A stretch of DNA of 48,623 nt from Leyella stercorea DSM 18206 (GTDB lineage: Bacteria > Bacteroidota > Bacteroidia > Bacteroidales > Bacteroidaceae). Below the pieces are notes generated by a model, which ran no database searches, was not told where the DNA came from, and was given only the letters and a program-made list of their open reading frames with translations. Location: assembly GCF_000235885.1 (NCBI RefSeq), contig NZ_JH379399.1, forward strand, positions 1 through 48,623, written 5' to 3'. The position numbers and the translations under genes were made by a program. This document shows positions 13,505 through 22,950 of the stretch, one piece after another; the stretch's first letter is position 1; every line of letters starts with the position of its first letter.

Positions 13505-15993
13505 ATGAAAAGATTATACCTGACTTTTATCACAGCTTTATTCCTATGCGCAATAGCGTATGCAAAGGATATTAATGTAGGAGGTTTTCATTATAGAATT
13601 CTTAATGATAAAGAAGTTGCCGTTATTGGAGCCGAAGTCAATGATACGGTGCTAAGAATACCTTCTACTGTTTCTATACAAAACAAGCAGTATACTGTTG
13701 TGGAAGTTGCAAATAAAAAACCAGAGAAAAAAGGGAATGGTTGGGGATCTTACAAGAATCAATACTGGGGTGCTGAGACGAAAGATATTATCATTCCTCA
13801 AACTGTAAAAAATATTAGAGCGGGAGCGTTCTATTTTAATTCTTTTCGGAATATATATTTACCAGAAGAAATGGAGTATATTTCGAACTATGCTTTTTGT
13901 AGTTGCACGATAAATTATATACGATTTCCTAAGCGTCTTAAAGATTTTTATTTAGACGCTTTTGCATATAGTAATATAGGAGCATTGGATTTTAGAGATA
14001 CACAGTTCTCTTATTTTGATATAAAATGGCTGGGCTCAATCAGACGACTCCATACCTTAATACTTCCACAAGGTATAGAAAAATTGAAACCTGTGGGTTC
14101 TGATTACTGTAATGAAATATTTGGTTATTATGATTTTTCGCTTCATTTGTCTATAGATGGCAATACTATAATAAAATCACTTGAAGACAAGTATAGTTGT
14201 TCTGCTCTATTTGAAAAAGTCATAGATTTGCAAATCAGAAACATTGAAAAAATTGACTTTAAAGTTCTTGAGAATTTTCCTAATTTGAAAGAAGTGTATT
14301 TAACAAAACATATAAGAGAAATTGGGAATAGTGCTTTTGTTGCTCTTCATCAAATAGTCAACTTGAAAAAGTTTACTTAAATGACAATGTTGAAATAATT
14401 GGGGACAATGCTTTTAGAGGAAATCCTAAATTATCAAATATACATTTTCCCCAAAAACTAAAGTCAATAGGTAATGATGCCTTTCATGGTTGTAAAGGTT
14501 TAGCTCATATAGATATTCCTACTTCTGTTACCTATATTGGCTTTTGTGCCTTTTGGGGTACGGGCATAAAAAACGTAAAAGGTTTGAATTCAAATATTAA
14601 GTATGGTATGTACGGCTATAAAAGCGACAATCCTGAATCTCCTTTTATGGGAACTCCCTTTGATGAGAAATTCGAAAAGATACAAACAACATTTAGCTAT
14701 ATGGCATTAGGCAAAATAGCTAAAGAAATACCACAATGGCAAAAAAAGAAAGAATATGAAACCACTGAACAATGGAAACAACGAGTTACTGCTGAAAATC
14801 AGAAAAATAAAGTTGATGAGATTGTAAATCAGGCAAAGACTGAATATATAGCTCTGCACAAACCTAAAACAACAAAAGGAACATTAGGTACATACGATGC
14901 CGACTATGGAGCTTATCCTGTTAGCATAGAAGGTGCAAACACCATCTACGCAAAGATACCGTTAGAAGAAGCAATGCAGTTCAAATCTAATTGGAGCAAA
15001 GTAGCAATGCAGCCGACCTATGGTATTATAGATGACAATATCGCTGTGACATCTTGCATATTCAGTTTAGGCAACAAGTCGTGGAAGAGCACTGAGAGGG
15101 CTGCGAATGACAATCTGGATTATTTAAGCTATGACGTGCCGACTCTGAATGTTGATCTTGACGGAAAAACTTCGGTCGCTCAGAATGCGTCTCCTAAGAA
15201 AGCTGTAGACAATACTATCGACAAGAACATTCCGCAAACTGCATCATTACAGTCGAACACTTTTGTCATTGCAATAGGCAACGAGAACTACAACCTTGTG
15301 CCAAAGGTTGCGTTTGCCAATAACGACATGAACATATTTGCGCAATATTGCCAAAAGACACTTGGCATACCCATGCAAAACATTCGTAAATATAAGGATG
15401 CTACATTTGGTTCTATGCTCTCGGCTCTCAATGACATTAAAGAGATTGCCAATGCTTATAACGGCGACATGAATGTCATCTTCTATTATGCTGGACATGG
15501 TATACCTAACGAGAAAGACCAAACAGCATATCTGCTTCCTACCGACGCTGACGGCAAATCAACAGAGGTGTGCTTCCCTCTGGCAAGGCTTTACAAAGAA
15601 TTGGGCGAACTTAATGCTAAGTCTGTAATCGTATTTATGGATGCTTGCTTTAGTGGAGCACAGAGAGGTAATGGTATGTTGGCTTCGGCTCGTGGTGTTG
15701 CAATTAAAGCCAAAGAACAAAAACCTATGGGCAAACTTATTGTTCTCACAGCATCATCAGGGGAAGAAACCGCTTATCCGTATAATGAGAAAGCCCATGG
15801 TTTATTTACCTATTTCCTTTTGAAAAAACTGAATGAGACAAAAGGAAAATGCTCTTTAGGAGAATTGTCTGAGTATATCACTACAAATGTAAGACGCCAG
15901 TCTATCGTGATAAATCGGAAACCACAAACTCCCGCAATAATTTTCTCTGATTCCGTAAAGGATGAATGGATGAACTATAAGTTGACAAGATAA
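13505..15993 (+). pseudogene. BspA-like LRR protein with C-terminal caspase-like peptidase, frameshifted
   Basis: One gene of about 829 codons broken by a one-base deficit in the T tract 14335-14338. The first frame stops at 14380; the other frame carries on without gap as CSSSNSQLEKVYLND, so the LRR pattern is restored. The N-terminus has a signal peptide and LRR_5 repeats (IIIPQTVKNIRAGAFYF, IGDNAFRGNPKLSNIHFP). The C-terminal third is a caspase-like C14 domain: FVIAIGNENYN, then YYAGHG with the catalytic His codon at 15496, then MDACFSG with the catalytic Cys codon at 15646. If joined, it would be an exported or surface cysteine peptidase. The two parts could also be made separately, or the shift could be a sequencing error or programmed slip. 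The catalytic part is intact. Confidence 0.78.
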
Positions 15994-15997
15994 TTTT

Positions 15998-16402
15998 ATG
16001 AAGAATGATTTAAATAAACTCCGAATCATAAAAGAGGAAATAAAAACTGCTTTATTGTATAAAGACTATGATAAAGCGATGGAAGGCATAGGAAAATTAG
16101 AAGATTTTATAGATAATAATAACGTATGTTGGTGTAATATCATAAACTGTAAATTAAGGGATTTCTTAAATAATCTACCTCTTCAGATTTATCCAGGAAC
16201 AGTACCAAATAGTAAACCATTAGAGATAAGAGTTACGAAAACTCCAGAAGGTAAAAAGAAAAGTTTTTTTGACATAGTATCAATACCGGATAATTCAAAA
16301 GATTCTCCATTATTACACAAGTTTGATAAATATACAATAGGCAAGAATAAAGCGGTTGCCGCCGTTATTCCCAAAAATGAAAATGGAAAGTTTACAAAAT
16401 AA
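15998..16402 (+). CDS. Hypothetical protein of island 2
   Basis: A 134-aa protein that I do not recognise. It starts 4 bp after the caspase-like gene. It is predicted to be soluble and has no signal peptide. The first 50 residues are helical (IKEEIKTALLYKDYDKAMEG) and resemble one TPR-like hairpin, followed by a Cys-containing stretch (NNVCWCNIINCKLRD). The rest is polar. Its stop overlaps the next gene by 20 bp, so the two are probably made together. Function unknown. Confidence 0.6.
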   Translation: MKNDLNKLRIIKEEIKTALLYKDYDKAMEGIGKLEDFIDNNNVCWCNIINCKLRDFLNNLPLQIYPGTVPNSKPLEIRVTKTPEGKKKSFFDIVSIPDNSKDSPLLHKFDKYTIGKNKAVAAVIPKNENGKFTK

Positions 16403-16775
16403 CTTAGCTTCGTATATAGCAGAAAATTCAAGGCTATTCAATAAACATGCAGAAAGAATCGTCTATGCCTTGTTTGGGTCTTCATGGGCAGCAATGTTTA
16501 CAACAGAAACGAATTTAGAAAAGAAGCAATTTTATATCGTTATTTTCCTTTGTATTCTATACTTGTCTATCGAAATGGTGTATCGCTTTATAATGCAACA
16601 CATCGCTCGAGTTTTACACAAGTATGTTCGATTTGGGAAATTAGAACCTAAAAAAGCAGCCTCTGCTTGGAATTATATAAGTGACAAGACTTCATATATT
16701 TTATTAATAAAACTGCTGCTAATAGGATTAATGGTTGTTGTATTTGGCATTCATTATTGTAACTTATATGTTTAA
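16383..16775 (+). CDS. Small membrane protein of island 2
   Basis: A 130-aa protein starting at MESLQNNLASY; the longer frame from 16356 lies inside the previous gene. Hydrophobic segments near residues 48-66 (FYIVIFLCILYLSIEMVYRF) and 103-122 (YILLIKLLLIGLMVVVFGI) indicate two membrane helices. The N-terminal ALFGSSWAAMF region may dip into the membrane. I recognise no family. It ends directly at the ATG of the tatC remnant. Confidence 0.6.
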   Translation: MESLQNNLASYIAENSRLFNKHAERIVYALFGSSWAAMFTTETNLEKKQFYIVIFLCILYLSIEMVYRFIMQHIARVLHKYVRFGKLEPKKAASAWNYISDKTSYILLIKLLLIGLMVVVFGIHYCNLYV

Positions 16776-17011
16776 ATGACTAAGGAAAATACTCCTGACT
16801 TAATGACATTCGGCGGACATTTAGAAGTGCTTTGTCGAATGTTATTTCGTATTATAGGGTAGTTGCAGGTGCGCTCTCTGTAATCGTTATTATGATTGTT
16901 GCTGCAATTATAACACCTCCTGATTTGATGACACTTGTGTTGATAACGATTCCTTTATACCTGTTGTATGAAGTAAGCGTTAGAATCGTTAAAATTGTTG
17001 AAAGTAAGTAG
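16776..17011 (+). pseudogene. tatC remnant with internal deletion
   Basis: The first 28 codons read MTFGGHLEVLCRMLFRIIG before a stop at 16860-16862, matching the start of the intact TatC at 4800. From 16862 in another frame the C-terminal end of TatC follows (AAIITPPDLMTLVLITIPLY, then LLYEVSVRIVKIVESK, stop 17009-17011). About 600 bp of the middle are missing, so it cannot make a translocase. It sits where tatC sits in island 1, at the end of the operon, and no tatA precedes it. The DNA differs from tatC of island 1 at many third positions, so it is an old relative and not a recent duplicate. Confidence 0.9.
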
Positions 17012-17023
17012 GTGGTATGCGGT

Positions 17024-17064
17024 AGTGGTACTTATATTATAAAAAAATAAGTACCACTTATTTT
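17024..17064 (+). terminator. Terminator of island 2
   Basis: AGTGGTACTTAT (17024-17035) pairs with ATAAGTACCACT (17047-17058), 12 bp without mismatch, followed by TATTTT. It closes the A+T-rich island just after the tatC remnant. Confidence 0.75.
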
Positions 17065-17092
17065 GTGTTGTCTTTCTTTTGCATTATCTTTG
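17062..17092 (+). promoter_or_regulatory. Promoter of tadA
   Basis: TTTG at 17062-17065 and TATCTTTG at 17085-17092 are 19 nt apart, a perfect Bacteroidetes promoter. It begins within the T tract of the island 2 terminator. Confidence 0.72.
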
Positions 17093-17162
17093 TATTTACT
17101 TTTTTAGTGACTTAGTATCTACGATGTACTTATTAAGTATCCACTTGAAGACATAAAACGAC

Positions 17163-17618
17163 ATGGAGAATACAGAACAGCAGAAGAAGGACGAGCAGTT
17201 TATGCGTCGTGCTCTGGTGGAGGCGGAGGCGGCACGCGACGAGGGGGAGATACCCGTGGGCGCGGTTGTCGTGGCTGGCGACCGTATCATTGCGCGTGCG
17301 CATAACCTCACGGAGACACTTGGCGACGTGACGGCGCACGCCGAGATGCAGGCGATAACGTCGGCTGCTAACCAGCTCGGCGGAAAGTATCTCACCGACT
17401 GCACGCTCTACGTCACCGTAGAGCCTTGCATCATGTGCGCCGGGGCATTGGGCTGGGCGCAGGTGCGGCGCGTGGTGTATGGTGCTGCAGACGAGAAGCG
17501 CGGTTTCCGCGCCTTCGCTCCAAAGGCTCTGCACCCGAAGTGCGAGGTGGTGAGTGGCGTTCTGGAGGAGGAGTGCCGAACGCTTATGACCGAGTTCTTC
17601 AGGTCGAAACGTGGCTGA
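17163..17618 (+). CDS. tadA: tRNA-specific adenosine deaminase
   Basis: A 151-aa cytidine-deaminase-fold enzyme. HAEMQAI holds the zinc His and the proton-shuttling Glu, and PCIMCAGAL gives the two zinc Cys. TadA converts the wobble adenosine of tRNA-Arg(ACG) to inosine in the cytoplasm. Length and motifs fit the family well. The start at MENTEQQKKDEQFMRRAL is typical. The base composition returns here to the GC-richer background, marking the right edge of island 2. The symporter gene follows after 29 bp. Confidence 0.92.
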   Translation: MENTEQQKKDEQFMRRALVEAEAARDEGEIPVGAVVVAGDRIIARAHNLTETLGDVTAHAEMQAITSAANQLGGKYLTDCTLYVTVEPCIMCAGALGWAQVRRVVYGAADEKRGFRAFAPKALHPKCEVVSGVLEEECRTLMTEFFRSKRG

Positions 17619-17647
17619 TTTATAAATAAATAAACAACAATAACGAT

Positions 17648-18889
17648 ATGAACAAATCAGAAACACAACACACCTGTTGTGGCGGAAGGCAGAACTTCTG
17701 GCTGTGGCTTGGCGCATTGGTTGTGGGCTCGTGCCTCGGACTGCTCGGCGTGGAGTGGGTGAACACGGCGGCTAACTTCGTGGCTACTGTCTTCACACGT
17801 CTCTTCCAGTTTATAGCTGTGCCGACCATAGCACTCGCCGTGACAACAACACTCGCAACGTTCGGTATGCAGCGCGAGACACGTCGCATCTTCCGCCATA
17901 CCATCAGCTACACGCTGCTCACCACCATCGCTGCAGCTGCTGTGGGCATGGTGCTCTATATCATCATCTCGCCCGACAACTTGCCGATGGAGATGGTGAA
18001 GAGTAGTCGTTTGGGTGACGGCGTACCGCAGGAGGTGACCAATGGGTCGTACTTCGACTATATGATTGGCATCGTGCCCGACAACTTCCTGCGCCCGTTT
18101 ATCGAGGGCAATGTGCTGTCGGTGCTGCTCATCGCCGTGGCTGTGGGCTTGGCGTTGGCGAAGATGCCCGAGGGGGAGAACAAGGTGCTGCTTATGCGCG
18201 GACTGAGTGCGCTGCAGGAGGTAGTGTCGCGACTCATACGCTGGCTCATCGCTGTGCTCCCCGTGGGCATCGTGGCGTTCGCTGCGCAGTTGTCGGCAGA
18301 GGTGTCGGCAGGCACGGTCGTAGCATCGATAGGCAAGTATGTAGCCGTGATATTGGGTGGTAATATGCTGCAGTTCTTCGTGGTGCTGCCACTGTTCCTC
18401 GTGGCTCGCGGACTCAACCCCGTGCACGTTATGCGCCGTATGATGCCGGCTGTGCTCATGGCGCTGTTCACAAAGAGTTCGGCTGCTACGCTGCCCGTGA
18501 CGATACAGACCTCGGAGGAGCGTCTCGGCGTGGACAGCAAGGTGGCACGCTTCGTGCTGCCCATCTGCACAACCATCAACATGAACGGTTGCGCTGCGTT
18601 CATCTTCGTGACGTCGCTCTTCGTGATGCAGAACGGTGGCGTGGAGCTGTCGCTGCCCGTGATGCTGCTTTGGCTGTTCATCTCCGTGGTGGCTGCCATC
18701 GGCAACGCCGGAGTGCCGATGGGCTGCTTCTTCCTCACGCTCTCGCTGATGTCGGGCGTGGGTGCGCCTGTTGCGATAATGGGTGTTATACTGCCCGTCT
18801 TCACGGTGCTCGATATGATTGAGACCGCCGAGAATGTGTGGTCGGACTCGTGCGTCGCAGCGATGGTGGATAAGGATATGAAGAAATGA
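17648..18889 (+). CDS. Dicarboxylate/amino acid:cation symporter
   Basis: A 413-aa inner-membrane transporter of the DAACS (GltP/DctA) family. About eight membrane helices are visible. The re-entrant loop motif (TKSSAATLPVTI), the Asn-rich helix (FVLPICTTINMNGCAAFIFV) and GNAGVPMGCFFLTLSL of the second hairpin are the substrate and sodium-binding parts. It should import glutamate, aspartate, serine/threonine or C4-dicarboxylates with sodium or protons; the sequence does not say which. It is followed by a clear terminator. Confidence 0.9.
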   Translation: MNKSETQHTCCGGRQNFWLWLGALVVGSCLGLLGVEWVNTAANFVATVFTRLFQFIAVPTIALAVTTTLATFGMQRETRRIFRHTISYTLLTTIAAAAVGMVLYIIISPDNLPMEMVKSSRLGDGVPQEVTNGSYFDYMIGIVPDNFLRPFIEGNVLSVLLIAVAVGLALAKMPEGENKVLLMRGLSALQEVVSRLIRWLIAVLPVGIVAFAAQLSAEVSAGTVVASIGKYVAVILGGNMLQFFVVLPLFLVARGLNPVHVMRRMMPAVLMALFTKSSAATLPVTIQTSEERLGVDSKVARFVLPICTTINMNGCAAFIFVTSLFVMQNGGVELSLPVMLLWLFISVVAAIGNAGVPMGCFFLTLSLMSGVGAPVAIMGVILPVFTVLDMIETAENVWSDSCVAAMVDKDMKK

Positions 18890-18921
18890 TGGGCGGTGTT
18901 TTCCGCTGATGCTGATAAACC

Positions 18922-18960
18922 AAAAAGATGGAGCCAACGATTGTTGACTCCATCTTTTTT
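18922..18960 (+). terminator. Terminator after the symporter gene
   Basis: GATGGAG-C-CAAC and GTTG-A-CTCCATC form a hairpin with one mismatch, then TTTTTT. Confidence 0.82.
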
Positions 18961-18963
18961 GTT

Positions 18964-19064
18964 TTAAGCCTTCTTAGGCTGCTTTTAAGCCGAACTAAGC
19001 CTTTTTAGGGCAGCGCGTTTAAGCCGAACTAAGCCTTTCTAAGCCTTACTAAGCCTCTTTGGGC
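18964..19064. repeat. AAGCCGAACTAAGCCT repeat cluster, copy 1
   Basis: TTTAAGCCGAACTAAGCCT occurs twice, with related TAAGCCTTTCTAAGCC and TTCTTAGGCTG pieces around it. The same repeat family fills 25077-25185. It lies between the convergent ends of the symporter and DUF349 genes, with no gene inside. AAGCCT and AGGCTT pieces can fold on each other. Confidence 0.75.
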
Positions 19065-19079
19065 ATTGTTAACTTGCGT

Positions 19080-20897
19080 TTACTTGTTTTCTGCGTCAAT
19101 AGCCTTTATCTTCTGGCGAACCAGTTCGAGGTCGTCGCGCAGGTGCTGCACCTTGCGGTTCATCTCGTCGATGAGGCTGTTGCCCTTCTTGGAGCTTGCG
19201 TTGAGGAAACCGAGGTTGTTCTCGTAGGTCTGTATCTCCTGCTTGAGCTGGTCGAAGCGGCGAACCAGACGTCCACGCTCGTTGTCGAGAGCCTCTTCGC
19301 CACGCTTTGCCACGTTCTTGATGTTAGCCTTGAAGTCGTTCAGACGGCGGCGCTTTGTAGAGATGTTCAGCTCCTTGTAGATGCGGTCGAGCACTTCGTG
19401 ATAAGCCTCGTAGAGCTTATCCTTCTCCTTGTACGGCACGTGTCCCACCTTGTTGTACTCCTCAGTGAGTGCCTGCACCTTCTCGCGTGTAGCTTCGGCA
19501 GCGTTCTCAGCGAGTGCTTTCAGCTGCTCGATGATGCCCTGCTTCTTCTCGAGGTTGGCGTGCTCCTCGTTGCGCTGACCTGCGCCGGCTGCGTTGCGAG
19601 CCTCGAAGAACTTGTTGCATGCGCCGAGGAAGTCCTGCCAGAGCTGGTCGCCGAGCTTCTTCGGAACCATGCCAATGGTCTTCCACTCCTTCTGCAGCGC
19701 GATGAGCTTGTCGCTTGTCGCCTTCCAGTCGGTGCTGTCGGCGAGTGCCTGCGCCTTCTCCACGAGTGCCTTCTTTTTCTCGATGTTCTCTGAGAAGGTA
19801 GCCTTGAGGGTCTTGAAGTATTCAGCCTTGCGTCCGAAGAAGTCGTCGCAAGCAGCGCGGAAGCGTTCGAATATCTTCACGTTCATCTTCTGCGGAGCGA
19901 AGCCGATGGTCTTCCACTCGTTCTGTATGTCGATAATCTCCTTAGAGTGCTTCTCCCAGTCGGCAGCGCCCTTGTTGTCGGTCTTGCAGAGTTCCTCTAC
20001 CTTCTCGCAGAGGGCGGTCTTGCGTGCGAGGTTCTCCTCCTCCTTAGCGCGGAGATCCTCGAAGTGCTGCTGGTGGCGCTTATTGATTACGGTAGATGCA
20101 GCCTTGAAGCGTGCCCAAACCTCCTCGCGCAGCTCCTTAGCCACCGGTCCGATCTCGCGGTACTGCTGGTGGAGCTCCTGAAGCTGGTGGAAAGCGCTGA
20201 TTACGTCTTCCTCGTCGGCGAGCTTCTCTGCTGCCTCGCAGAGCTTTGTCTTTAGCTCGAGGTTCTTCTTGAAGTCGTACTCGCGAGCCTCAGAGTTGAG
20301 CTTGAGCAGGTCGTAGAACTGCTCAACATATAACTGGTAGTTGCGCCAAAGCTCGTTAGCCTTGTCAGCCGGCACGTTCTTGATGTCCTTCCACTGCTGC
20401 TGCAGCTCCTTGAACTCACCGAACGACTTGCCTGCCTCGTCGGGCGATGTAGCCATGGCTTTGATTTTCTCAATTATTTCGAGTTTCTTCTCCAGGTTGG
20501 CTTGCTTTTCAGCCTCCTGCTGCTGCATAATCTGCGCACGTTTCTCGCGGATTACAGCCATTTGCGCCTTGAAAGTTTCCTCGGTTTCGTCGGGCAAAAC
20601 CTGATAAGCTTCAGGGTTTCCACCGCCGTTGATGTATTCCTTCAGGCGTGCTTCACGCTCTGCGATGTGGAGTTTGTAGAATACTGTCTTTAAAAGGTCG
20701 ATTTCCTCCTTAACTGGAGCTTCGTCGCTTGCGACGATTTCCTTCAGGCGGTCAACGACTTCTTGTTTAGTTTTGTAGACTTTTGTGTTCTCTACTTGCT
20801 GAACGTCGGCTGCAGCGGTCTGCTCTACGGCAGTCTGCTCTACGTTCTGCTCTTCTTGTGCACCTTGCAACAGGGCGTTTTCTTGAGAGTCCATCAT
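19080..20897 (-). CDS. DUF349 domain protein, long coiled-coil
   Basis: A 605-aa, highly charged protein without signal or membrane segments. It is built from repeated DUF349 units, each with a WKxIG-like core: FKELQQQWKDIKNVPADKAN, IIDIQNEWKTIGFAPQKMN, LIALQKEWKTIGMVPKKLG and others, at about 70-residue spacing. Most of it should be alpha-helical coiled coil. DUF349 proteins are conserved in Bacteroidetes and other groups, and the function is unknown. It starts at MMDSQENAL. A probable promoter, TAAGTTTG, is on the minus strand at 20987-20980. Between it and corA there is only A+T-rich DNA. Confidence 0.85.
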   Translation of the reverse strand: MMDSQENALLQGAQEEQNVEQTAVEQTAAADVQQVENTKVYKTKQEVVDRLKEIVASDEAPVKEEIDLLKTVFYKLHIAEREARLKEYINGGGNPEAYQVLPDETEETFKAQMAVIREKRAQIMQQQEAEKQANLEKKLEIIEKIKAMATSPDEAGKSFGEFKELQQQWKDIKNVPADKANELWRNYQLYVEQFYDLLKLNSEAREYDFKKNLELKTKLCEAAEKLADEEDVISAFHQLQELHQQYREIGPVAKELREEVWARFKAASTVINKRHQQHFEDLRAKEEENLARKTALCEKVEELCKTDNKGAADWEKHSKEIIDIQNEWKTIGFAPQKMNVKIFERFRAACDDFFGRKAEYFKTLKATFSENIEKKKALVEKAQALADSTDWKATSDKLIALQKEWKTIGMVPKKLGDQLWQDFLGACNKFFEARNAAGAGQRNEEHANLEKKQGIIEQLKALAENAAEATREKVQALTEEYNKVGHVPYKEKDKLYEAYHEVLDRIYKELNISTKRRRLNDFKANIKNVAKRGEEALDNERGRLVRRFDQLKQEIQTYENNLGFLNASSKKGNSLIDEMNRKVQHLRDDLELVRQKIKAIDAENK

Positions 20898-21040
20898 TTA
20901 ACTGTTTTAAGTTTATGATAAGGGTAATTCACACGAATGTGGCGCGAAGCCACATCCTCACATTATTTATTATAGACTGCAAACTTAAATAAAATATTTT
21001 GAATAGCGACAAAAAACGCAATTTATTTTTGCATTTTGCT

Positions 21041-21967
21041 TTAAAGCAGTCGCTTATGTCGCAGTATAATCCACGAAAGGGCTGATATTATCACCGAGAT
21101 AAGTATCGCCACGATGAAGCCGAACGGGTATTCTTCCATGCCGTTGATGAGGTTCATTCCGAAGAATGAGGAGATGAGTGTGGGCAACATCATGATGATT
21201 GACACGGAGGTGAGTGTACGCATCACGGTGTTCATGTTGTTGTTGATGATGGATGAGTAGGTGTCCATCGTCGATTCGAGGATGTCGGAGTAGATGTTCG
21301 TCGTCTCACGAGCCTGCGACATCTCGATGTTTACGTCCTCGATGAGGTCGGCATCCAGTTCGTCCACCTGCAGCTTGAACTTCAGTTTGGCGAGCAGGGT
21401 CTCGTTGCCACGGATAGATGTGACGAAGTAGGTGAGTGAGTCCTGCAGACGCGAGAGTGCTATGAGCGACTCGTTGTTCACGTTGTGGTCGAGGTTGTGC
21501 TTCGCTTTCTCGATGAGCGTGTTAATCTGCTTCAGGCGTTTTAGATACCACACGGCAGAAGAGAGGAAGAGGCGGAATGTCATGTCAACATAGTCGGTAA
21601 ATCCCTCGCCGCGCTTCTGGTGGTAGGACACGAAGTCGATCATCATGTTCGTCTCGTAGTAGCACACGGTGATGGTCACGTCGCGTTTGTGGATGATGCC
21701 GAGCGGCACGGTGGTGTACGGCGTACGTGAGCGTATCTCCTTGACGTATGGGATACGAAGGATGATGAGCATCCAACCGTCGTCGTACTCGTAGCGGGCA
21801 CGTTCGTCGGTATCGCTGATGTCGGAAAGGAAATAATCGGGTATGTTAAACTCGTCTTCCAGCAATTGCTGGTCTTCTTCTGTTGGACATGTAACTTGTA
21901 TCCAGCAGTTTGGCTGCCACTCTTCGATTTGTTTGAGGGTAGAATTGGTGTTCCAGTATGTTCTCAT
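21041..21967 (-). CDS. corA: CorA family magnesium/divalent cation transporter
   Basis: A 308-aa protein. The large N-terminal cytoplasmic domain is followed by two C-terminal membrane helices. The pore signature GMN is present (SSFFGMNLINGMEEYPFG), which together with the long helix before it defines CorA. It imports Mg2+, perhaps Co2+ or Ni2+. ATG 21967 is preceded at 8 nt by AAGGAG, so I prefer it to an upstream in-frame ATG at 22030. The C-terminus RHKRLL is the usual basic tail. Confidence 0.9.
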   Translation of the reverse strand: MRTYWNTNSTLKQIEEWQPNCWIQVTCPTEEDQQLLEDEFNIPDYFLSDISDTDERARYEYDDGWMLIILRIPYVKEIRSRTPYTTVPLGIIHKRDVTITVCYYETNMMIDFVSYHQKRGEGFTDYVDMTFRLFLSSAVWYLKRLKQINTLIEKAKHNLDHNVNNESLIALSRLQDSLTYFVTSIRGNETLLAKLKFKLQVDELDADLIEDVNIEMSQARETTNIYSDILESTMDTYSSIINNNMNTVMRTLTSVSIIMMLPTLISSFFGMNLINGMEEYPFGFIVAILISVIISALSWIILRHKRLL

Positions 21968-22272
21968 AAAGCTGTCTCCTTGGGTTAAACGATGCTTGGG
22001 AGACCGCATTGTGAGAGCGTCCTCCTGCATTACAAATTCGGGTTTTCCGCGTGATAGTCGTCCATAAATTAGTTACACTTTGATTTAACGCCTGCAAAGT
22101 TACGTATTTTTGTCGAATAAGTCTTCCTCGTAGCTGTGTTTTTTGCACAAAAGGATGCAAAAAACATAGGCGCTTTCGATTTTTATTCGTACTTTTGTCG
22201 TTAGAGTTAGATAAACGTTTCAATTCGATTGCTGCACCGGCTTGAGTGTAGCGTAACAATAAAAGTACAGCT
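21968..22272. promoter_or_regulatory. Divergent promoter region between corA and the GDSL esterase gene
   Basis: This 305-bp gap has no gene. On the minus strand TAACTTTG at 22102-22095 is the likely corA -7 box. On the plus strand TACTTTTG at 22190-22197 is the likely -7 box of the esterase gene. Between them a TTTTTTGCACAAAAGGATGCAAAAAAC stretch (around 22138-22165) has imperfect symmetry and might be an operator. Confidence 0.5.
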
Positions 22273-22929
22273 ATGAAGAAGCTAATCGTTATGTTGAGTC
22301 TGTTCTGTGCGTGCACGATGCAGGCTCAGGAGCAGAAACACTCCACATTCTATTATCAGCGTGCCACTCTGTTTGAGGCGCTGCCTACCAGCAAGAGCGA
22401 CATCATCTTCCTCGGCAACAGCATCACCAACGGTGGCGAGTGGGCGGAACTGTTAGGCAATCCGCACGCCAAGAACCGCGGTATCAGTGGCGATACAACC
22501 CAAGGCGTACTCGACCGTCTGAGCACTGTGACAAAGGGCAAGCCGGCGAAGATATTCCTGCTCATCGGTACCAACGACTTTGCGCGCGGCAAGAGTATGG
22601 ACGAGATTGTGAAGAACGTGGAGAAAATTGTGGAGCGCGTGAAGCGCGAGTCGCCTGCGACGAAGCTTTACGTGCAGAGCGTGTTCCCCGTGAATCCGAA
22701 GTTCAACAAGTTTTCTGGTCATATGGACCGTAAGAAGAATATTCCTGCGCTCAACGCAAAGATAAAGGCTGTTGCCGCACGCCACGGCGTTACATACATC
22801 GACGTGTACAAGTCGCTCGTAACGCCTTCTACCGACGTGATGAACCCTGAGTACACCAACGACGGCCTGCACCTGCTCGGCAAGGGATACCTGAAGTGGG
22901 TTGAGGTGCTGAAACCGTATCTGAAGTAG
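22273..22929 (+). CDS. Secreted GDSL/SGNH-family esterase
   Basis: A 218-aa protein with a signal peptide (MKKLIVMLSLFCACTMQAQ). The SGNH blocks are all present: IIFLGNSITNGG holds the nucleophile Ser (block I), RGISGDTT the Gly of block II, LLIGTNDFARG the Asn of block III, and YTNDGLHLLG the Asp and His of block V. It should hydrolyse acyl or acetyl esters in the periplasm, perhaps on polysaccharide or lipid; the substrate cannot be told. The alpha/beta hydrolase gene follows after 21 bp, probably in the same transcript. Confidence 0.88.
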   Translation: MKKLIVMLSLFCACTMQAQEQKHSTFYYQRATLFEALPTSKSDIIFLGNSITNGGEWAELLGNPHAKNRGISGDTTQGVLDRLSTVTKGKPAKIFLLIGTNDFARGKSMDEIVKNVEKIVERVKRESPATKLYVQSVFPVNPKFNKFSGHMDRKKNIPALNAKIKAVAARHGVTYIDVYKSLVTPSTDVMNPEYTNDGLHLLGKGYLKWVEVLKPYLK

Positions 22930-22950
22930 TATTTATAGACTCTTAACAGT

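Noticed and set aside
17657..18937. Long minus-strand frame (426 aa) opposite the symporter
   Set aside because: The protein is extremely His/Arg/Gln-rich, which is what the complement of a membrane protein gene gives. The plus strand has all family motifs.
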